A DNA stretch of 64,000 nt, from the NCBI GenBank assembly GCA_951802425.1, contig OX637802.1:62001-126000 (forward strand), read 5' to 3'. A program made the position numbers and the translations under genes. Within the stretch, counting starts at the first letter, position 1. Each line of letters starts with the position of its first letter. Source of the DNA: Clavaria fumosa. Lineage: Eukaryota > Basidiomycota > Agaricomycetes > Agaricales > Clavariaceae. Positions 57,927 through 64,000 of this stretch are shown piece by piece. Below the pieces are notes generated by a model, which saw nothing but the letters and a program-made list of their open reading frames with translations, searched no databases and was not told the DNA's origin.

Positions 57927-58486
57927 TGTCAGGATCCATTACATAAGCCACCGTCACTGAATCCACAATGCGCTAGGGACTAGTTACGAGGGCCGAGTAT
58001 GGGACCACATGACCCTCTGCAACCTTTGGAGTCGCCTGCGACCATGCGCTGACACCTATGAGCTCCCGATAAGCGCTGCCACGTGCCCATGCCCACGTTC
58101 CTCGACCTTTTCCCACACTTTGCAATTTGTGATGGAGGCAGATCAGCAATAATCCCTCTGACAGCTCCCATCAAGTAATCTACCCTAATCGGGACTAATC
58201 CAGGCCCCTCCACGGCCAGCCAAGCCCATGCTAAGCATTTCTCTTGTCATTTTCCCCTTATCCGTCCCTTGCTGCTACCTTCTGTATTTGGTATCCCCTT
58301 TTCCCTATACTGCCTCCCCTATTCTGCGCAACTCAGTGCGCGTAGCCTCATTCCCCTTTTTATGACTCATCCCCTACACAGCCCCCTTTCCCCAGTATAT
58401 ATAGTACCTTTGTAATGTGTGTAGTTCCCTACATTGAAATCGAGCTTCTTTCCCCTTCTCACTTCTGTGAGGGACTTGGACTGACA
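57927..58486 (+). mobile_element. 3' LTR of chromovirus A
   Basis: 560 bp, preceded by the polypurine tract at about 57914-57926. Same length as the 5' LTR. Divergence is almost restricted to CpG positions, in both directions (some CpG lost in the 5' copy, others here). Confidence 0.95.
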
Positions 58487-58817
58487 CATACTTCTGCTTC
58501 ATCTGCACACCCACTCTACCCTTTACATTAAATCATGTAAATTCATATAAATATTACTGAGGATACTGCTCATAGGTATGCATCTACTCACAAAGTCTGA
58601 TGAAAATATATGAAGTGTTTGCTGAGATATAGCCAATGTGCCAAGCTCATTTAATATCAAGAATAATGGGGATCTTTGGAACAGATGGAAAGTGGGATAT
58701 GGTTTCCATACAAAAGATGATGCCAAAAATGGGAACTAGGCATATGAATATTTTGGTGATTATTGGAAATTATTTAACAGAAGTTGGCCAATGCTGCATT
58801 GGCCAAGTGTTGTGGGT
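58487..58817 (+). repeat. Flank and diverged relative of the 655-bp unit
   Basis: From about 58670 the order gggatcttt ... ccatacaaaag ... ttggccaatgctgcattggcc follows the second half of the 655-bp unit with many changes. This is an old edge unit beside the homogenised array. 58487-58660 is AT-rich without recognised features. Confidence 0.6.
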
Positions 58818-61800
58818 AAGGGTCAGCAGAAAGTGGAGCATTGGCCACTTGGTAGTGAATGGTATGGGGGGTTAGAGGGGGTATAGGGAAAGGGTGTGGG
58901 TGCTTTACATAAGTGTTTTAGTGTCCAGGTCCAAAGATCCCAGGAAAATGAGTTTTTTGGGCATTTTCAGGGGATCTTTGAAAGTAGAAGCTTAGGGGAT
59001 CAGGTAAGTGGCCATAAATCATTGATATACTATAGAGAATGTCTCCTCAAAGTTTCATAGGCCTCCCATGCCTACGTATTGTACAATATGCTATTCTTTG
59101 TAATGATACACTAGGAAGAGGCCAAAATGAAAACCAGGGGATCTTTTGAAGTAGCAAGTGGGGTGAGACATGATCCATACAAAAGTTGTATTGTTTTACC
59201 TATAGAACATGTCTACAAAGTTCCTATAACACATTTTGCAGTTTTTTATTTTGTGGCCAAACTTGCATTGGCCATTTGTTTTACAGCTAGGGTCTTGGCA
59301 AAGTGGCCTATTGGCCAGAATCTATAAGTGGTTCAAAAATCCTGAAAATATTCCTGGGGTTAGGGCACCTATTTGACACTAGGTTCCAGGTGTTTTGAGT
59401 GTGGTATACCTTATGCTTCCAAAGATCCCAGGTTCCGAAACTACAGTGGCCAGCTGTGGCCAGATGTTAGAGAAGGGTCAGCAGAAAGTGGAGCATTGGC
59501 CACTTGGTAGTGAATGGTATGGGGGGTTAGAGGGGGTATAGGGAAAGGGTGTGGGTGCTTTACATAAGTGTTTTAGTGTCCAGGTCCAAAGATCCCAGGA
59601 AAATGAGTTTTTTGGGCATTTTCAGGGGATCTTTGAAAGTAGAAGCTTAGGGGATCAGGTAAGTGGCCATAAATCATTGATATACTATAGAGAATGTCTC
59701 CTCAAAGTTTCATAGGCCTCCCATGCCTACGTATTGTACAATATGCTATTCTTTGTAATGATACACTAGGAAGAGGCCAAAATGAAAACCAGGGGATCTT
59801 TTGAAGTAGCAAGTGGGGTGAGACATGATCCATACAAAAGTTGTATTGTTTTACCTATAGAACATGTCTACAAAGTTCCTATAACACATTTTGCAGTTTT
59901 TTATTTTGTGGCCAAACTTGCATTGGCCATTTGTTTTACAGCTAGGGTCTTGGCAAAGTGGCCTATTGGCCAGAATCTATAAGTGGTTCAAAAATCCTGA
60001 AAATATTCCTGGGGTTAGGGCACCTATTTGACACTAGGTTCCAGGTGTTTTGAGTGTGGTATACCTTATGCTTCCAAAGATCCCAGGTTCCGAAACTACA
60101 GTGGCCAGCTGTGGCCAGATGTTAGAGAAGGGTCAGCAGAAAGTGGAGCATTGGCCACTTGGTAGTGAATGGTATGGGGGGTTAGAGGGGGTATAGGGAA
60201 AGGGTGTGGGTGCTTTACATAAGTGTTTTAGTGTCCAGGTCCAAAGATCCCAGGAAAATGAGTTTTTTGGGCATTTTCAGGGGATCTTTGAAAGTAGAAG
60301 CTTAGGGGATCAGGTAAGTGGCCATAAATCATTGATATACTATAGAGAATGTCTCCTCAAAGTTTCATAGGCCTCCCATGCCTACGTATTGTACAATATG
60401 CTATTCTTTGTAATGATACACTAGGAAGAGGCCAAAATGAAAACCAGGGGATCTTTTGAAGTAGCAAGTGGGGTGAGACATGATCCATACAAAAGTTGTA
60501 TTGTTTTACCTATAGAACATGTCTACAAAGTTCCTATAACACATTTTGCAGTTTTTTATTTTGTGGCCAAACTTGCATTGGCCATTTGTTTTACAGCTAG
60601 GGTCTTGGCAAAGTGGCCTATTGGCCAGAATCTATAAGTGGTTCAAAAATCCTGAAAATATTCCTGGGGTTAGGGCACCTATTTGACACTAGGTTCCAGG
60701 TGTTTTGAGTGTGGTATACCTTATGCTTCCAAAGATCCCAGGTTCCGAAACTACAGTGGCCAGCTGTGGCCAGATGTTAGAGAAGGGTCAGCAGAAAGTG
60801 GAGCATTGGCCACTTGGTAGTGAATGGTATGGGGGGTTAGAGGGGGTATAGGGAAAGGGTGTGGGTGCTTTACATAAGTGTTTTAGTGTCCAGGTCCAAA
60901 GATCCCAGGAAAATGAGTTTTTTGGGCATTTTCAGGGGATCTTTGAAAGTAGAAGCTTAGGGGATCAGGTAAGTGGCCATAAATCATTGATATACTATAG
61001 AGAATGTCTCCTCAAAGTTTCATAGGCCTCCCATGCCTACGTATTGTACAATATGCTATTCTTTGTAATGATACACTAGGAAGAGGCCAAAATGAAAACC
61101 AGGGGATCTTTTGAAGTAGCAAGTGGGGTGAGACATGATCCATACAAAAGTTGTATTGTTTTACCTATAGAACATGTCTACAAAGTTCCTATAACACATT
61201 TTGCAGTTTTTTATTTTGTGGCCAAACTTGCATTGGCCATTTGTTTTACAGCTAGGGTCTTGGCAAAGTGGCCTATTGGCCAGAATCTATAAGTGGTTCA
61301 AAAATCCTGAAAATATTCCTGGGGTTAGGGCACCTATTTGACACTAGGTTCCAGGTGTTTTGAGTGTGGTATACCTTATGCTTCCAAAGATCCCAGGTTC
61401 CGAAACTACAGTGGCCAGCTGTGGCCAGATGTTAGAGAAGGGTCAGCAGAAAGTGGAGCATTGGCCACTTGGTAGTGAATGGTATGGGGGGTTAGAGGGG
61501 GTATAGGGAAAGGGTGTGGGTGCTTTACATAAGTGTTTTAGTGTCCAGGTCCAAAGATCCCAGGAAAATGAGTTTTTTGGGCATTTTCAGGGGATCTTTG
61601 AAAGTAGAAGCTTAGGGGATCAGGTAAGTGGCCATAAATCATTGATATACTATAGAGAATGTCTCCTCAAAGTTTCATAGGCCTCCCATGCCTACGTATT
61701 GTACAATATGCTATTCTTTGTAATGATACACTAGGAAGAGGCCAAAATGAAAACCAGGGGATCTTTTGAAGTAGCAAGTGGGGTGAGACATGATCCATAC

Positions 61801-62565
61801 AAAAGTTGTATTGTTTTACCTATAGAACATGTCTACAAAGTTCCTATAACACATTTTGCAGTTTTTTATTTTGTGGCCAAACTTGCATTGGCCATTTGTT
61901 TTACAGCTAGGGTCTTGGCAAAGTGGCCTATTGGCCAGAATCTATAAGTGGTTCAAAAATCCTGAAAATATTCCTGGGGTTAGGGCACCTATTTGACACT
62001 AGGTTCCAGGTGTTTTGAGTGTGGTATACCTTATGCTTCCAAAGATCCCAGGTTCCGAAACTACAGTGGCCAGCTGTGGCCAGATGTTAGAGAAGGGTCA
62101 GCAGAAAGTGGAGCATTGGCCACTTGGTAGTGAATGGTATGGGGGGTTAGAGGGGGTATAGGGAAAGGGTGTGGGTGCTTTACATAAGTGTTTTAGTGTC
62201 CAGGTCCAAAGATCCCAGGAAAATGAGTTTTTTGGGCATTTTCAGGGGATCTTTGAAAGTAGAAGCTTAGGGGATCAGGTAAGTGGCCATAAATCATTGA
62301 TATACTATAGAGAATGTCTCCTCAAAGTTTCATAGGCCTCCCATGCCTACGTATTGTACAATATGCTATTCTTTGTAATGATACACTAGGAAGAGGCCAA
62401 AATGAAAACCAGGGGATCTTTTGAAGTAGCAAGTGGGGTGAGACATGATCCATACAAAAGTTGTATTGTTTTACCTATAGAACATGTCTACAAAGTTCCT
62501 ATAACACATTTTGCAGTTTTTTATTTTGTGGCCAAACTTGCATTGGCCATTTGTTTTACAGCTAG
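58818..62565 (+). repeat. 655-bp satellite array, 5.7 units
   Basis: Exact 655-bp period from aagggtcagcag (58818) to cagctag (62565); I saw no differences between units. Units are rich in TGGCC/GGCCA words (attggccac, gtggccat, attggccat, gtggcctattggcca, gtggccagctgtggccag) and in ccaaagatccc / ggggatctttg pairs that are partly complementary. A 66-codon plus frame repeats in each unit and has a hydrophobic end, but lacks gene-like context. The array ends abruptly inside a unit where palindrome 2 begins. Confidence 0.97.
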
Positions 62566-64000
62566 TCTTTCTTGTCTCGGTGGCTAACATTATTATGCCT
62601 TCCTGTCTCCAATACCCATGGTGGGCCTTCTTCTTCCATTCTATCTAGCATCCATTCAAGCTCTCCTCTATCTGAGGTGCTCCCTGCTGCCCCTCTGGCA
62701 CTATTAGATAGTCACCCATATACCAGCATACCATTGCCCTTATATTATTGTCTGTTCTCCTGTCTCTGCCCAAGTGACTTGATTCAGCAATTGTGTCTCC
62801 CCCATATGTTGATAGCTGTGGGCCACACACTATGAAACACATGCATTCAAGCTTTGACACTGACTCAACTCACAACTGAACTGACTTTATAACATGTGGG
62901 CATCCATGACACCTACTTTGACATACACCTCCAGTCAACTTTGTGCATCATGTGAGCATGGGAGTCCTGGATACCCACATTGAGATACACATCCAGCCAA
63001 CTTACTTTGTACATTGTGAGAGGTGTGGGTGTCCTGGCCATTTACACAGCATGGCTCACCTGTAACATGTCCAAGCCTGCATCACATTGGATCTTGGTAG
63101 GTATGTAGGACCTAGGTTTTGGCATGCTGGGAGTGAGCAGCACAGGTGGCATAAGTAGGATGGAGGGTGGACAGTCTGAGTGGGGTGAATGGGTGGCACA
63201 AGCAAGGTGAGTAAAGCAGGAAGCAAGCCAAGTGGTGTAGCACCAATGAGGTGAGTGGGCAGGCAGCACAAGCAGGGTGGATGGTGCAATTGGGGTGAGC
63301 AGCATGGGTGACACCAGTGGGACAAGTTTGGTGGACAAGTGCATGTGCCTATTATCAGTCAATGATATATCTGCTTGAGTAATGTATGTGTTTGCTGTGC
63401 TCATGCTTGTCATCCTGGCACTGCTCATGCTCATCAGTCATTGCTTAATGACAAGCAAACACATACATTACTCAAGCAGATATATCATTGACTGATAATA
63501 GGCACATGCACTTGTCCACCAAACTTGTCCCACTGGTGTCACCCATGCTGCTCACCCCAATTGCACCATCCACCCTGCTTGTGCTGCCTGCCCACTCACC
63601 TCATTGGTGCTACACCACTTGGCTTGCTTCCTGCTTTACTCACCTTGCTTGTGCCACCCATTCACCCCACTCAGACTGTCCACCCTCCATCCTACTTATG
63701 CCACCTGTGCTGCTCACTCCCAGCATGCCAAAACCTAGGTCCTACATACCTACCAAGATCCAATGTGATGCAGGCTTGGACATGTTACAGGTGAGCCATG
63801 CTGTGTAAATGGCCAGGACACCCACACCTCTCACAATGTACAAAGTAAGTTGGCTGGATGTGTATCTCAATGTGGGTATCCAGGACTCCCATGCTCACAT
63901 GATGCACAAAGTTGACTGGAGGTGTATGTCAAAGTAGGTGTCATGGATGCCCACATGTTATAAAGTCAGTTCAGTTGTGAGTTGAGTCAGTGTCAAAGCT
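62566..64000. repeat. Large palindrome 2 (right arm cut by window end)
   Basis: The left arm, 62566-63413, matches palindrome 1 (from tctttcttgtct on). The right arm starts at 63448 and is visible to 64000. The 34-bp spacer 63414-63447 is the exact reverse complement of spacer 3099-3132. Near the centre the right arm lacks a 10-bp piece (catgagcaca) that the left arm has. The outer about 22 bp of the left arm seen in palindrome 1 are replaced by the 655-bp satellite. Confidence 0.93.

Larger units (their letters stand above)
51912..58486 (+). mobile_element. Ty3/gypsy chromovirus A, full length, 6.6 kb
   Basis: Both 560-bp LTRs are present (51912-52471 and 57927-58486), starting TGTCAGGATCC and ending GGACTGACA. 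Order is LTR, upstream ORF, gag, protease-RT-RNase H-integrase-chromodomain, polypurine tract (gaggagggggcc), LTR. Flanks are cacac and catac, an imperfect TSD. LTRs differ by roughly twenty sites, nearly all CpG/TpG/CpA interchanges. TGA stops and one frameshift inactivate the copy. Confidence 0.97.

Noticed and set aside
51912..58486. Classical RIP (CpA-directed) as the mutational cause
   Set aside because: Differences between the LTRs concentrate at CpG, not at CpA contexts in general.
59127..62587. 66-codon frame in each 655-bp unit as a small membrane protein
   Set aside because: Same argument: unit identity explains recurrence. The diverged edge unit at 58640-58817 does not keep the frame, and no start context or regulatory element is seen.

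Overview
This is a eukaryotic, almost certainly fungal (probably basidiomycete) repeat island. The reasons are introns of about 50-57 bp with GTRNGT donors, Ty3/gypsy elements with a chromodomain, Ty1/copia elements, and a clear CpG-to-TpG/CpA mutation pattern in old repeats, as expected from CpG methylation of transposons. No intact ordinary housekeeping gene, rRNA, tRNA, bacterial operon or CRISPR array is visible. Most open frames are shadows of repeats. The window resembles pericentromeric or other constitutively silent chromatin, but that is inference.

Layout, 1-14.9 kb: an LTR-C scrap and dispersed repeat A copy 1 (to 1308); a 21-bp minisatellite (1309-2036); a near-perfect 867-bp-arm palindrome (2232-3999); a decayed, truncated Ty1/copia element (about 4272-7146); a complete LTR of family C (8080-9569) and a partial one (10036-10655); then a CpG-rich patch (10769-14206) holding two divergent gene-like reading frames around a GC-rich shared promoter. 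The plus-strand gene of that pair is split after codon 10 by a 1983-bp solo LTR (family D, TSD CGTAC).

14.9-34 kb: a solo LTR-C (TSD CCAAT), repeat A copy 2, and inside repeat A a 16.1-kb tandem array of 24.8 apparently identical 650-bp units (16755-32867). A 114-bp A-rich triplet array and a diverged single arm of the palindrome repeat follow.

34-46.7 kb: a CpG-poor, CTG/CAG-rich degenerate repeat tract interrupted by a solo LTR-C (TSD GATTT); an exon-like RRM fragment; an 84-bp GC-rich minisatellite; a broken copia-like gag; half of an LTR-D; a compact gag-only LTR element with 173-bp LTRs and a 5-bp TSD (41127-42462); repeat A copy 3; a minus-strand, intron-containing cysteine-cluster/coiled-coil gene (43565-45136); and a CpG-rich LTR-C preceded by a polypurine tract (45253-46741).

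46.7-64 kb: a minus-strand, truncated and catalytically damaged Ty3 element; the other half of an LTR-D; a complete 6.6-kb plus-strand Ty3/gypsy chromovirus (51912-58486) broken by TGA stops and one frameshift; a second array of 5.7 identical 655-bp units (58818-62565); and a second palindrome whose 34-bp spacer is the exact reverse complement of the first one's. 

The elements do not form a pathway. They record nested insertion, LTR-LTR recombination, tandem amplification inside a transposable repeat, and CpG-directed decay in which every in-frame stop I could place in a retroelement frame is TGA.
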